A DNA stretch of 27,792 nt from Bilabrum cf. latius (Eukaryota > Bigyra: Bicosoecida > Bigyra > Bicosoecida): NCBI GenBank assembly GCA_965178125.1, contig CBCXTV010000024.1, positions 1 through 27,792 on the forward strand, in the 5' to 3' direction. Positions 17,323 to 26,674 of the stretch are shown here, piece after piece. A program made the position numbers and the translations under genes. The notes below the pieces were generated by a model that had not been told where the DNA came from, did no database searches, and saw only the letters and a list, made by a program, of their open reading frames with translations. Each line of letters begins with the position of its first letter. Within the stretch, counting starts at the first letter, position 1.

Positions 17323-17360
17323 TCATCTGCACGACTTCGTGGGGCTCCATGACGTAACGG
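17232..17360 (+). repeat. Patchwork of ZnR3, ZnR2 and Rep fragments
   Basis: Three consecutive sense fragments of about 40-55 bp are present. 17232-17271 matches ZnR3 9688-9727, 17272-17311 matches ZnR2 4329-4369, and 17306-17360 matches Rep 1682-1734 (the helicase motif C region). The joins share 0-4 bp. Confidence 0.88.
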
Positions 17361-17408
17361 CGAGCGAGAACATTGACTGGTGGCGTGGCTGGAGGATCTC
17401 GGGAACAC

Positions 17409-17580
17409 ACGGCGGGCGAGCCGTTTTTCAAAAGGAGCACGGGTCCTTCGGGACGCCATTTCACTTACGGCGGGCGAGCCGTTTTCCGAATGGTGCGGGG
17501 GTCCTACTGATGCACACGGCGATCGCTGGTTCACTCACGGCGGGCGAGCCGTTTTCCGAATGGTGCGGAGTCCTCCAGAT
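17409..17580. repeat. Three-copy repeat with a small hairpin
   Basis: ACGGCGGGCGAGCCGT occurs at 17409, 17467 and 17537. It forms a 5-bp stem (ACGGC/GCCGT) with a 6-nt loop. Copies 2 and 3 share a further TTTCCGAATGGTGCGG. Steps are 58 and 70 bp. Confidence 0.85.
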
Positions 17581-17711
17581 GACCACGGTGATGGGTGGCA
17601 GCATGTCATAGGCGCGCCGTCGGAAGCTTCCCCTTCGAGTGCTGCCTAAAACTGAGAAACCTGGAGATCCTAGCATCGTATGGAGGCACGAGGTAACACC
17701 AGTGGGGTCCG

Positions 17712-18047
17712 TTCTCCGCTTCAATTCCTGTCCCAAATCCGATTCCCATTTCGAGACCGAAAAAGGTGACCCGGAAAACGACGGTACTTATTTCTGAACC
17801 GTTTTCCGGACGCTTTCCGGGCCTCCCATGTGACCGCTTTTTGCGTACCGAAACACGTTCCGCGCGTGAGGAGCAGATGCGGATCTCCGCGGGGTCCTAT
17901 TTGTGTCTTTTTTCGGGGGACGAAATCGGGCGCACTTCTCGTGCCGATTTGTGGTCGTCTCTGAAACCGGCTGCGAGTCGGGAAAGGTGCCCGAGATGCT
18001 CGTGTCCTTGGCTTCGTATTTCTCCGCATATTCTTCAAACGCGGGCG
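17712..18047 (+). repeat. Two dispersed repeats joined
   Basis: 17712-17788 is the same as 19296-19372 by eye. 17789-18047 matches 3567-3827 (the ZnR2 leader) with a 2-bp deletion and a few changes. The two are joined at TACT|TATTT. Confidence 0.88.
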
Positions 18048-18089
18048 GCAGTGGCTCCTGCGCGGGAGCTTCCCGAGTGGGTCCGTCGT
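18046..18089 (+). repeat. Short transposase and ZnR2-tail fragments
   Basis: CGGCAGTGGCTCCTGCGC (18046-18063) is an 18-bp exact match to the DDE transposase gene at 7792-7809. It shares its last CGC with the next piece, CGCGGGAGCTTCCCGA..., which matches 5108-5136 just after the ZnR2 stop. Confidence 0.6.
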
Positions 18090-18090
18090 G

Positions 18091-18287
18091 CAGTGCGCTG
18101 GGTAGGTCCGCAGGTCAAGGAGGCGTTCGCAGTTATAGACGTAGGTGGAGTTTGCGAGCTGCCGGCCGACATGCACATGTGGTGACCGGAGGTCACCACA
18201 TGAGCATGTCGGCCGGCAGCTCGCAAACTCCACCTACGTCTATAACTGCGAACGCCTCCTTGACCTGCGGACCTACCCAGCGCACTG
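18091..18287. repeat. Near-perfect palindrome, 97-bp arms, 3-nt centre
   Basis: The left arm 18091-18187 is the reverse complement of the right arm 18191-18287 with a single mismatch (ATGCACATG against CATGAGCAT). The centre GGA lies at 18188-18190, between GGTGACC and GGTCACC. The arms contain a diverged fragment of a GT25-like gene, so the palindrome arose by inverted duplication of a coding piece. Such a sequence can extrude as a cruciform and is usually unstable, so it is either young or maintained. Confidence 0.95.
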
Positions 18288-18356
18288 AGCAGACAACGCA
18301 TTTGTGGTCCCCCTCCACGTCGGCATGGGCTTGAAGTGGTACCTCAGGAGGATTTC
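18191..18356 (+). pseudogene. Fragment of a diverged GT25-like paralogue
   Basis: Read on the + strand, this aligns with 22750-22880 of the GT gene. It preserves the protein pattern NST..YNCERLLDLRTYPAH against the gene's NST..HNCERLLDVRTYPAH, then a stop appears where the gene has Trp. Differences fall largely at silent positions, so its source is a separate functional paralogue that is not in this window. Confidence 0.65.
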
Positions 18357-18365
18357 ACTTGCGCC

Positions 18366-19285
18366 GGCCCCCCAGGATTTCGCCAAAAATGGCCGATCCG
18401 CACAAGGAATTTAAGTTGCGGCGACACAGCTCGGACCCCGGCTTTTTTTTGGCTGTTTCGGGGCCCCAAGAGGGCTCCCGGCCCCAAAAAGGGCAAAACG
18501 CGAGGTTGTGGTGGAAAAAATGGGCCCCAAGGAGCCCCCAAACGACGCAAAACGCCACGTTGTGGTGGATTTTAGAGCCCCTAAATCGCCCAAAAAAGAC
18601 GCAAAACGCCACGTGGTGGTGGATTTTAGAGCCCCTAAATCGCCAAAAAAGACGCAAAACGCCACGTTGTAGTGGATTTTAGAGCCCCTAAATCGCCCAA
18701 AAAAGACGCAAAACGCCACGTTGTGGTGTTTTTTTTGAGCGTTTTCGGGGGGCTCGGAAGGGGACCCCCCCAGGATTTGGCCAAAAATGGCCGATCCACA
18801 CAAGGACTTTAAGTTGCGGCGACACAGTTCGGGCCCCGGTTTGTTTTTGCGGTTTGGGGGCCCCGAGAGGGCTCCCGGCCCCAAAAAGGGCAAAACGCGA
18901 GGTTGTGGTGGAAAAAATGGGCCCCAGGCAGCCCCCAAACGACGCAAAACGCCACGTTGTGGTGGATTTTAGAGCCCCTAAATCGCCCAAAAAAGACGCA
19001 AAACGCCACGTTGTGGTGGATTTTAGAGCCCCTAAATCGCCCCAAAGAGACGCAAAACGCCACGTTGTAGTGGATTTTAGAGCCCCTAAACCGCCCTAAA
19101 AAGACGCAAAACGCCACGTTGTGGTGTTTTTTTTGAGCGTTTTGGGGGGGCCCGGAAGGGGACCCCCCCAGGATTTGGCCAAAAATGGCCGATCCACACA
19201 AGGAATTTAAGTTGCGGCGACACAGTTCGGGCCCCGGGGTTTGTTTTGCTGTTTGGGGGCCCCAAGAGGGCTCCCGGGAGGCCCT
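18366..19285. repeat. 398-bp higher-order repeat containing a 54-bp minisatellite
   Basis: CAGGATTT(C/G)G with the following CCAAAAATGGCCGATCC starts at 18373, 18771 and 19169, a step of exactly 398 bp; the third unit is truncated. Inside each full unit, GACGCAAAACGCCACG recurs four times at ~54-bp steps (18544, 18598, 18651, 18705 and 18941, 18995, 19049, 19103). Because 54 is a multiple of three, long frames stay open on the minus strand, giving an 18-residue repeat. I treat these frames as non-coding. Confidence 0.93.
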
Positions 19286-22266
19286 AGAGTGGCCCTTCTC
19301 CGCTTCAATTCCTGTCCCAAATCCGATTCCCATTTCGAGACCGAAAAAGGTGACCCGGAAAACGACGGTACTCTCCGTCACTCCATCTGGCGGCGAAAAT
19401 TGCCTCAGTTTCCGGTCCCCGATTCCGGGCCCAGGGACCCCCGAAATTCCCGATTCCGCGCAGTGCCGAAAGCTCGACATAAACCACAAACACGACACAC
19501 AACACAACACGATAGCGCCTCCCCACGCGCGGGATTGGGTCCTTCCGCTCGCTGCATGTGAGCTGCAGTGTGTTCTTGCCGGGAATGTCACTGGAAGTCG
19601 CGCTGCAGTCTGCTCAGGGCGCCTTATGACCATGAAGGCGTCTCAGCACCCGCGACGGCAAGAGGGGGCACGCACGACGTTGCGAAGCACCCGCCCTGGG
19701 TGAAGAAACTGCGTATCCACAGGAGTCACGTTCAGGTGCGCGAGAATTGGAAAGGCGGGGTAACTGGTGCAGAGGAGCTTGTTCGCAGCGCGGCTTCCAC
19801 CAGCGCCGCTGACGGTAAGATGCATCGGTCTCGGTACATGAGTCGGCACGGTGTTGCGTGATTGACTTCACGATGCGGGAGTGTGCAGCCTTCCGCAGCG
19901 GGAGAATTGTATCTCCCCACGACCGCCGAAAAAAAAAAAGGCTATGCTGGACTCGTTCCAGGGAAGGCTATGCGATGAGTATCTCTAGGCGCTTTCCGGA
20001 AGACCCACCCACTACACGCTGGTCAGCCCTCCCAAGCGGGAGTGAACCGCGGAGCCGCGGGCCCGTGAGCGCTGCTGCTACGATCATTTCTGCCCGTTTG
20101 ACTCTCGCCCACTCTTGCCGTGACCAAAGACGCGCAGATCCTTATGACGCATGACACCTCGTCGAGGTGTCGAGACTGCCTCACATTCCCGTTACGGAGA
20201 CCCACAGCACTGCGACAACGAAATCGGTCACGAAGAGAGCAAGAGGCCGCGCACCTGAGCATCACAAAAACCCCGACAGACATAAACAACACCGTACCGT
20301 GAAGTCCCTGCGACGAGGGGATGCTAAGCGGCTCCCACGGCGGCTCCTCTGCGGGAGAAGCTGCCGCAGACCTCGAGATGGGATGCACATGATTGCGAAG
20401 ATTGCGGAACTCGTCCGAAGCCGGTCGCACGAGGGTCACAGCGAATGGAGGCATATCTATGAAATAGAGTCTGCGTGCAAAGCAGCATTCCAAACGATCG
20501 TCCGCATTCTTCCGAGCAAATCCTTGGGAGCACACATCCTGCGGACGACATCTCTTTTCTGTCCACCCCAGCGTACTCCCCGCACACACTTCTCGCGAAT
20601 GATTGAGAATTCTGTGCGGCACATGTAATATCAGGCTACCATGATACGCGGAATGGCGTGCTATTGCTCGCACGTTCGTGCGCCCCCTTCCGAATGCGCT
20701 TACCACATCACTATGTTCGTCGGCAACCGTATACACCGTAGGGGTCTTCCCTCCGACACCAAGCGTACACGACTGGCCGTAATAGCGCAGCGTAGATGTT
20801 TCGGACGTCGCCCAGGACAAGTGTCGACGCCCGGTTCGTCACGATCACTACGTGTGCACTTCACTCACCGCCCTCCAGCCGCTAGACTTCTTTTGGAACG
20901 CGACATCCTACGACGCGCTATGACACGTAGCCGTAAACCGCAGACGGCCTCGCGTTCACTGCTTGCAGCGCAAGAGCGTGAACGAGAACCGCCCGCGTGG
21001 CACACCTTCGCAGGCGCGGAAGACAAAAAGTTCCTTCTAAGCTTGTATTCGGGTCCGAAAGCCAAATTCCACTTCGGGGTCGAGAAGGGCGACCCGGGAA
21101 ATCACCGTACGCTCTGTGAATCCATTTCCCGGGGAAAGTCCCCGAGTTCCCGCTACCCGGTCCCAGGCCCAGCGACCCAGGAAAGTTCCCGTCCCCCCGC
21201 ATGCGGAAACCTCCCACGAAGCACGCCCACCTCACGCTTCACACGCAAAAGTCCAGGAGTCAAATCCATTCCGGACCCAGCAGTTCACCCCCCGTGACGA
21301 TTGGGAAAGGCTCTTGCACACACCTTCTCGTCCGAGCAGTCTATGGAGCACACGCCTGTCTTCGTTGCCTTTTCCGGCCAAAAATGCAGGGAGTTCGAAG
21401 GGGAAGTAGCAAACGCGGAAGACCGCTTTCGAAACGCAGGTGCTCAGGGAAAAACAACCAGAGCGTCCCTGATCCTCGGCAGAGCCGTCCAGGAGGGACG
21501 GGCACGGACGGGCATCGCAGATCTTGCAGCGCCACCATTCGCCGGGATGGGCGACCGGACGAGGGCGACCACAAGTACGTAGCGTGCGACGTCCGTCAGT
21601 CGCCATGTTGCGCTCATTCGCTTTCGCGGCACGACTTCCAGGGCCGGCCTTACTCACTCCTCGGAGTCCGCGTGTGGATTCTCCCCTGCGCACGATCTGC
21701 CGCTCTAGATGCTACACAAAGATCCCGCTCGGATGACCCCCTCTGTGCATTCTGCAAGATTTTACGCGCCTCCATTCAATGCGCGAAGCATGCACCGCAG
21801 CAGTCTGAGTCCGGTGACCACCTTCAATAGCGTGGGACAAATTCCGTCCGCGATGTGCATTCGGGCATGCTCCCCTTTCCGAGTCTCTGTGACCCGTAGT
21901 GCGTCCGCGGCCAACGACTCAGGACTCCACGATGGTACGCACGAGTTGCATTCCTTGCACGAAGCGTGCGGAGAGAAAGCGATGCTCAGACATCGAGGCG
22001 CTTGGAGGGTCTGCACACGACATGCTTCGAGAGGCCATGCAAACATGCGAAACCAGAACTGAGGTTCCTCATCGTTCCTGCTGTCGAGCGCTCAATTGGG
22101 GCATCGGAGCAGGACGAAGCTCGCGAAGAGAGGACGCGGGTGTCCCCATCCAAAAATCCGCCGCCTTCAAGGCTCATGTTCCCGGATCCTGCATTCGCGA
22201 GTTTCGGGAGCAGAAGTGCAAGATCGCCGCTGGACACACAGCGCATGCCATTTCCCGTCTCTGGAG
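19286..22266. other. About 3 kb without a supported gene
   Basis: Frames on both strands here are short, overlapping and without recognisable domains. 19296-19372 repeats 17712-17788. 21045-21195 is a diverged version of 19310-19460 (order preserved: TTC..CGAGA..GGGCGACCCGG..AA..CGGTAC, then CCCAGG..CCC..GAA). 19928-19939 is an A-run. The last part (22096-22266) is open in the GT-gene frame but lacks an ATG. Confidence 0.45.
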
Positions 22267-24828
22267 ATGTCGGGCTTCCAGGCGCAATTCGGACACCATC
22301 GCCAGGACCTCGGGAAGATGACATGCCTGCTGATCTGCAGGGAAGAGTCCCGCTTCGAGGAGTGGCGACAAAAAAAAGGGGCGCGAGAACTCCACGAGCA
22401 CATGGGAGCGGTCCTTCGGCTCCCCAATCCAGTGTTTCCGCAGACCGACAGGGACCCAGATGGACGCGACATCGTCAAAGACCAGGCCCTCTTGGATATC
22501 TTCTCCGGCAAGATAACGGACTGGATCAAATACAATCCGGCCACTCTTGGGGCGATCCAATCCCATCGAAACGCATGGCTGTGGGCTGAGAACCACACGC
22601 CGACGGAATGGCTCATGGTTGTCGAGGATGATATCGAACCTCGCGAAGCATGCGTGGATCGGCTACTCGTAGTTCTTCACGCCATCGCGAAAAACCCCAA
22701 GGTGACGCAGATGGCCATGTTAGCGGGGTCAGAAGCACCGAGAATGGTCAGCCTCCAGCGCGGAAACTCCACCTCCATCCACAATTGCGAGCGCCTCTTG
22801 GACGTGCGGACCTATCCGGCGCACTGGGTAGACAACACATTTGTGGTCCCCTACCACGTCGGCATGGGCCTAAAGTGGTATCTCATCAGCCCGGAGGGGA
22901 GGAAGGCGCTCCTGAAGATGCGGATCCCGAACCGAAGCTTCGAACGCTGCGTCTGGCGCCGCATCTTCGACACGTTCCAAGGGCCGGTATGGAAGTGGGA
23001 AGATTGCCTCCGCATGACATCTGTGCTGGCAGCCAGCCCGGTCCTCGCATCGACTCCCGAGAGCATGGACACGGAGTGGGGGGGCTCGGGACGACGAAGT
23101 GCGGATGCAGGGCACAGTATGAAACCGTACATAATGATCGACCCGAGTGACGACTGGACTCTTGGCGAGCGATTAAACACATTGTCCGTCGTGATGTCCG
23201 TGTGCGCGGCCCTGAGTTGGGGGGTTGTCCTCGTCTGGGAAAAAACAGAGCGCGTGCCCATCTCCTACGAAGACTTGTGCGGTGTTCACGAGCACGCCGG
23301 CGAAACCAACACGTTCGTCCACCTCCTCCAGGACAAACGCGGCGGGTCGTATTCGTACTTCCTGAGGTACGGAGACATCCGCATCCACGTGGTGCAGCCG
23401 ATGATGTGCATCCCCACCCTCGACAGAATGCTCGACATGGTAGCCATGAAGAGGCCCAAGATGAACACCCTGCCTCCCTTGAAATGGCAGACCGCTCGAT
23501 GGATCCAAGTCAAGCAGAAGTGGATCGATAAACTCCACACGGAGATGCCGGGGGCCGAGCTGCCCTCATGGCTGGAGTGGCCACCCTCAACCCACGCGCT
23601 TGTCCTCTGCGACGACAGGGACTTGGCGGCGCATAGCCTCGAGGGGAGATGCCAAGAGGAGCAGCAGGAGTGGATGAACGGCGGGAAGGACAACAGCATC
23701 CAGTACTACATCCTTGAGGCAAAGCAGGCGCTGCAGAACGAGTTGGAAGACATCCTAAAGGGGGACAGCAGCTCGCGCCTCGTCGTGATCCGCATGACAA
23801 CCAAACCGCTGGGACAGGTCTGGGTGGGCATGATGAAGCACCTCACGAAGCAGTTCAGGGAGCGCATCATAACGCCAACGTTCCTCCTCCCGAAAATGAT
23901 CCCCAAAAGGAGGCACGACGAGAAGAACCCGAGTGATGATTGGATTACTTGGGGAGCATCCTTGGCGAAAACCGTGGGCCTCCTCACGCTCATACCTCCG
24001 ATGCAAGTGCACTATCCCATCATGAGCTGGACCGTGGCCTGGAACCACTTCATGTTTAAGGGCAGGACTGCCACGGACACCGTGATCCCAGACGTCATCC
24101 GAACTCTGTACGCTCCGCACAAGAGCAACAGGAAGCAGCTCCTCAAGAACGGCCCGCTGTGCCAGACGAGGCGCGCCGTGCTGGACTCGCCCGCACTGCA
24201 GGACATTGCGAACAACTACTCAAGGGCCAAGGACAAGACCTATAACCTCTTGAGCTATTCCAAATGGTTTGCCGAGGAAGCCATGTGGCACATGATCGAG
24301 TACGCCGAAAGCACGCAGTGCATCGTCGACCCGTTCGTGAGCCGCCAGTGCCAAAAGGTCTTCGAGCACATCCCCTCGGACGACATCGGCCATGCGGACG
24401 CCCGGCTCCGGTACAACCTTCAGGATGCCGACGACCGAGGTTACCGCTTCAACGCGGGGCATCTCTACACCGCGGTGCAGGGCATCAAAACGGTGAACAT
24501 CGCATACAACAAGTGGCTCACCGAGCAGGCACAGAGTCATTCCGAATGGAGCTGGGGCAAAACGTTCATCAAGCTTGTGATCAACCAGTGGCGGCAGCAG
24601 CAGGGCAGTGAGCCGTATGACGTGGACGAGGAGGAGTACGTGAGCCTTCCGCGGACCTTCCACGGGAATTCGTTGAAGCTCGCGAGGAGCGCAAGCCTCA
24701 AGGACACGAGATCCTGCTCCAGATCGCCCTCATCCTATTCCAGGTCGCCCTCCACCAACAGGACTGAGGCACAGCCTTCGAAGAGAGCGCGCCTGACCCC
24801 GGCACCCGGCGTAAAGCACGAGCCCTGA
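22267..24828 (+). CDS. Large glycosyltransferase-like protein: GT25-like, second sugar-transferase-like segment, Arg/Ser tail
   Basis: About 853 aa from ATG 22267; the next ATG is at 22318 and the frame is open to 22096 without an ATG. Residues about 69-245 resemble family-25 glycosyltransferases. They show NPATLGAIQSHRNAW, then WLMVVEDDIEP with the acidic EDD (from residue 120), then HVGMGLKWYLISPEGRKALL, corresponding to the family's acceptor/His-Gly and 'YlIS..GA..LL' segments. From residue 285, MKPYIMID...WTLGERLNTLSVVMSVCAALSWGVVLVW resembles the nucleotide-sugar loop of NodZ/O-fucosyltransferase-like folds (weaker call). Residues about 350-800 are unrecognised. The last 50 residues are Arg/Ser rich with a KRAR cluster, a nuclear-type tail and unusual for a Golgi enzyme. 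No signal peptide or membrane segment is evident. The fusion of the two halves depends on a seven-G run at about 23077. A second copy of residues about 69-345 lies at 16397-17231. Confidence 0.7.
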   Translation: MSGFQAQFGHHRQDLGKMTCLLICREESRFEEWRQKKGARELHEHMGAVLRLPNPVFPQTDRDPDGRDIVKDQALLDIFSGKITDWIKYNPATLGAIQSHRNAWLWAENHTPTEWLMVVEDDIEPREACVDRLLVVLHAIAKNPKVTQMAMLAGSEAPRMVSLQRGNSTSIHNCERLLDVRTYPAHWVDNTFVVPYHVGMGLKWYLISPEGRKALLKMRIPNRSFERCVWRRIFDTFQGPVWKWEDCLRMTSVLAASPVLASTPESMDTEWGGSGRRSADAGHSMKPYIMIDPSDDWTLGERLNTLSVVMSVCAALSWGVVLVWEKTERVPISYEDLCGVHEHAGETNTFVHLLQDKRGGSYSYFLRYGDIRIHVVQPMMCIPTLDRMLDMVAMKRPKMNTLPPLKWQTARWIQVKQKWIDKLHTEMPGAELPSWLEWPPSTHALVLCDDRDLAAHSLEGRCQEEQQEWMNGGKDNSIQYYILEAKQALQNELEDILKGDSSSRLVVIRMTTKPLGQVWVGMMKHLTKQFRERIITPTFLLPKMIPKRRHDEKNPSDDWITWGASLAKTVGLLTLIPPMQVHYPIMSWTVAWNHFMFKGRTATDTVIPDVIRTLYAPHKSNRKQLLKNGPLCQTRRAVLDSPALQDIANNYSRAKDKTYNLLSYSKWFAEEAMWHMIEYAESTQCIVDPFVSRQCQKVFEHIPSDDIGHADARLRYNLQDADDRGYRFNAGHLYTAVQGIKTVNIAYNKWLTEQAQSHSEWSWGKTFIKLVINQWRQQQGSEPYDVDEEEYVSLPRTFHGNSLKLARSASLKDTRSCSRSPSSYSRSPSTNRTEAQPSKRARLTPAPGVKHEP

Positions 24829-25703
24829 CGACGAAATGCCGCGGAACAGCGCGTTGCGAGGAGACAAAGCTCCGCAGGCAACAGCAGAAGGCCGCCGAGC
24901 GCCGGAGTTGGAGGGTCACATAGTTCCATCGGTCCCATTCTCTCCGGAAGTCGCATAGCACGTGGAGATCCGCATGCTCTCGGTGCATGAACGCTGGCAG
25001 CACGCAGTGCCAAAGTCGCAAAGCTCTTCAGAGTCACAAGTCCAGAAGTTCTTCTGCCAATGTGTGTCCTCTTCCCGCTCATGTGTGCATCCTCGGAGGA
25101 AGTCTGGAGATGACAGGACCCAGCACGCACCACATCAGAAGTCCTTTTTTAAAGCGGCATCGTCAGAAAAAAATCTGGAACGCCCTTCCGCAAAAAAGAG
25201 TGCTGCCCACAGAAAAAAGGGAAACACCTGAGGCCCCAGAAGCCAAAGGGAGGACCGCGAAGGACGCAGTTTCGAGGTCACACTTTCCGGGACCAGTTTT
25301 GAGCCCAAAAAGGGGTACACAAGAGGAAAACACGATGCGGGAGGCTTGAAATTGTCACCGAAAACGGGCCCAAAATTGGGACCCCTTTTTCGCAAATTTC
25401 GCAGCATCCAGACGACCCAGAAAGGCTTTCCCAGGCGCCGCCTCGAAGCTCACCTTCTCGCATGCAACCATGACGCACCCCCCACCTCCTCATGCAGACG
25501 CGTCTGAGAGACCCCGCAGTGGAACTTCTCCCATTCTGCGCAGGAAGCACTTCAGTCTACAAGGACCCGCGCACTTCTTACCGCACCACCTCCATGTGAA
25601 AGCACTTCTCGCTGAGTTTTTTTTGGGCCCAGGAATACAGCAACTGCCAGAAGCTTCGCACAGAAAAGCAGCCCGCTCAGGAAGCAAACTCACTGCACAC
25701 CCC
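24829..25703. other. Intergenic; possible longer N-terminus of the next gene
   Basis: No recognised gene. A frame from ATG 25470 enters the next gene and would add 78 residues. It contains a T-run (25617-25624) and low-complexity sequence, so I regard it as a leader. Several A-runs occur at 25140-25220. Confidence 0.4.
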
Positions 25704-26174
25704 ATGGCGAGCGACGCAGAACCGGAGGACGCAATGCGGCTCGACTCCCCTAGAGATGCGGATGCAGCGGCGCCACCCGAAGCGACGGAGGCAGGATCAC
25801 AGAAACCAGATCATGCGCAGCAGTTCTTCGAGGAGCCCTGCCCGAAAGACGGACACATGGAAGCGCTAGAGAAGACCGCCAAGACGGACGAACCTGGCGA
25901 CACACCCTTGTTCGTCGACAAGTGGACGGCAGCGATCACACGCCTTACCGAGGAGCGCAAGGCTCTCAAGCTCGAGCAGCGGGCTAAAACGAAGGCCATC
26001 CGCAAAACCATCCGGCAGAAAAGGCGCACCATGAAGAACGCCAAAAAACTCACAGACGACGAGCTCGCCCAAATCGTGCTAGACAGGAAGATCTTGCAGT
26101 TGGTGCAAAAAGAAGAGATCGCAGCACGCAGCTCCGCCAACTCCTCAACGAGCCAGGCGAAGTCGACCTTGTGA
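25704..26174 (+). CDS. Small charged protein with a basic helix
   Basis: About 156 aa from ATG 25704 (MASDAEPEDAMRLDS); an in-frame ATG at 25470 is the alternative start. The first 70 residues are acidic and Ala/Pro rich. Residues about 75-150 are a long charged helix, LTEERKALKLEQRAKTKAIR followed by KTIRQKRRTMKNAKKLTDDE and LAQIVLDRKI. The pattern is a run of basic coiled coil, then a short acidic helix. I do not recognise a named family. A DNA/RNA-binding or structural helix is plausible (inference). Its 3' end has a broken relic at 11824-11972, so this gene too has been copied around. Confidence 0.5.
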   Translation: MASDAEPEDAMRLDSPRDADAAAPPEATEAGSQKPDHAQQFFEEPCPKDGHMEALEKTAKTDEPGDTPLFVDKWTAAITRLTEERKALKLEQRAKTKAIRKTIRQKRRTMKNAKKLTDDELAQIVLDRKILQLVQKEEIAARSSANSSTSQAKSTL

Positions 26175-26533
26175 GAAGCGCTTCCCGTGTTCAGAGAACC
26201 GAGGATTACAGATAGACCCCGCGTCACAGAAGCCATCGCAAGAGGGCAGAGCGTCAAGTACAGCGCAGTCTTGACGGACACAGATAGCCCGAGCAGCACA
26301 AAGCAGCGGATGCGGCTGCCCAGCGGAGTCGCGCACTCGGACAGCATACACGGGACGTGCTGGCAGAAATCACTCAGTCCGCGAGCACCGTCGTCAAGAG
26401 CACGGGAGGGGCAGACTCGACATGCACAACTTTGAAAAACGGGAGGGGCACGAAAGGAAGACAAATTTGGCATTAATCCTTGATTACCCCCGCCCCCCCG
26501 TAGAATCAGAGCGAGCAGATATGCTCGGAAGGT
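26175..26533. other. Intergenic, no gene seen
   Basis: The first ~90 bp belong to the segment duplicated at 11824-11972. The rest has no supported gene or repeat. Confidence 0.4.
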
Positions 26534-26674
26534 CCGGGGGGCAGTCGCAGAAAAGTGCACGCGAAAATAAGAGGAAAGGAGACCCCCCAAACCTGCGTAG
26601 TGCGACCCTCGGGGGTACCCTCTAAGGTACTAAGAATCCTTCCCCCGAAAATCGCACTACCTCGGGCCACAACG
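26534..26674. repeat. Hairpin cassette, copy 2
   Basis: This is homologous to 10181-10326. The 64-nt core at 26597-26660 has an outer stem GTAGTGCGA/TCGCACTAC, an inner stem CGGGGG/CCCCCG and a small TACC/GGTA stem. It is better paired than copy 1. The right arm supplies the first GCACTACC of the motif array that follows. Confidence 0.88.

Noticed and set aside
13552-17360. Ciliate-type scrambled gene segments with pointers
   Set aside because: Junction homologies are not consistent direct pointers, fragments are partial copies of intact genes that remain present, and all are in one orientation.
18355-19633. Minus-strand frames of 100-274 residues with an 18-residue repeat
   Set aside because: Explained by a 54-bp minisatellite whose length is a multiple of three. 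Several frames are open at once.
20023-20820. 265-residue minus-strand frame in the gene-poor stretch
   Set aside because: No domain, Cys/Arg/Ser-rich shadow-type composition, and overlapped by equally long frames on the other strand.
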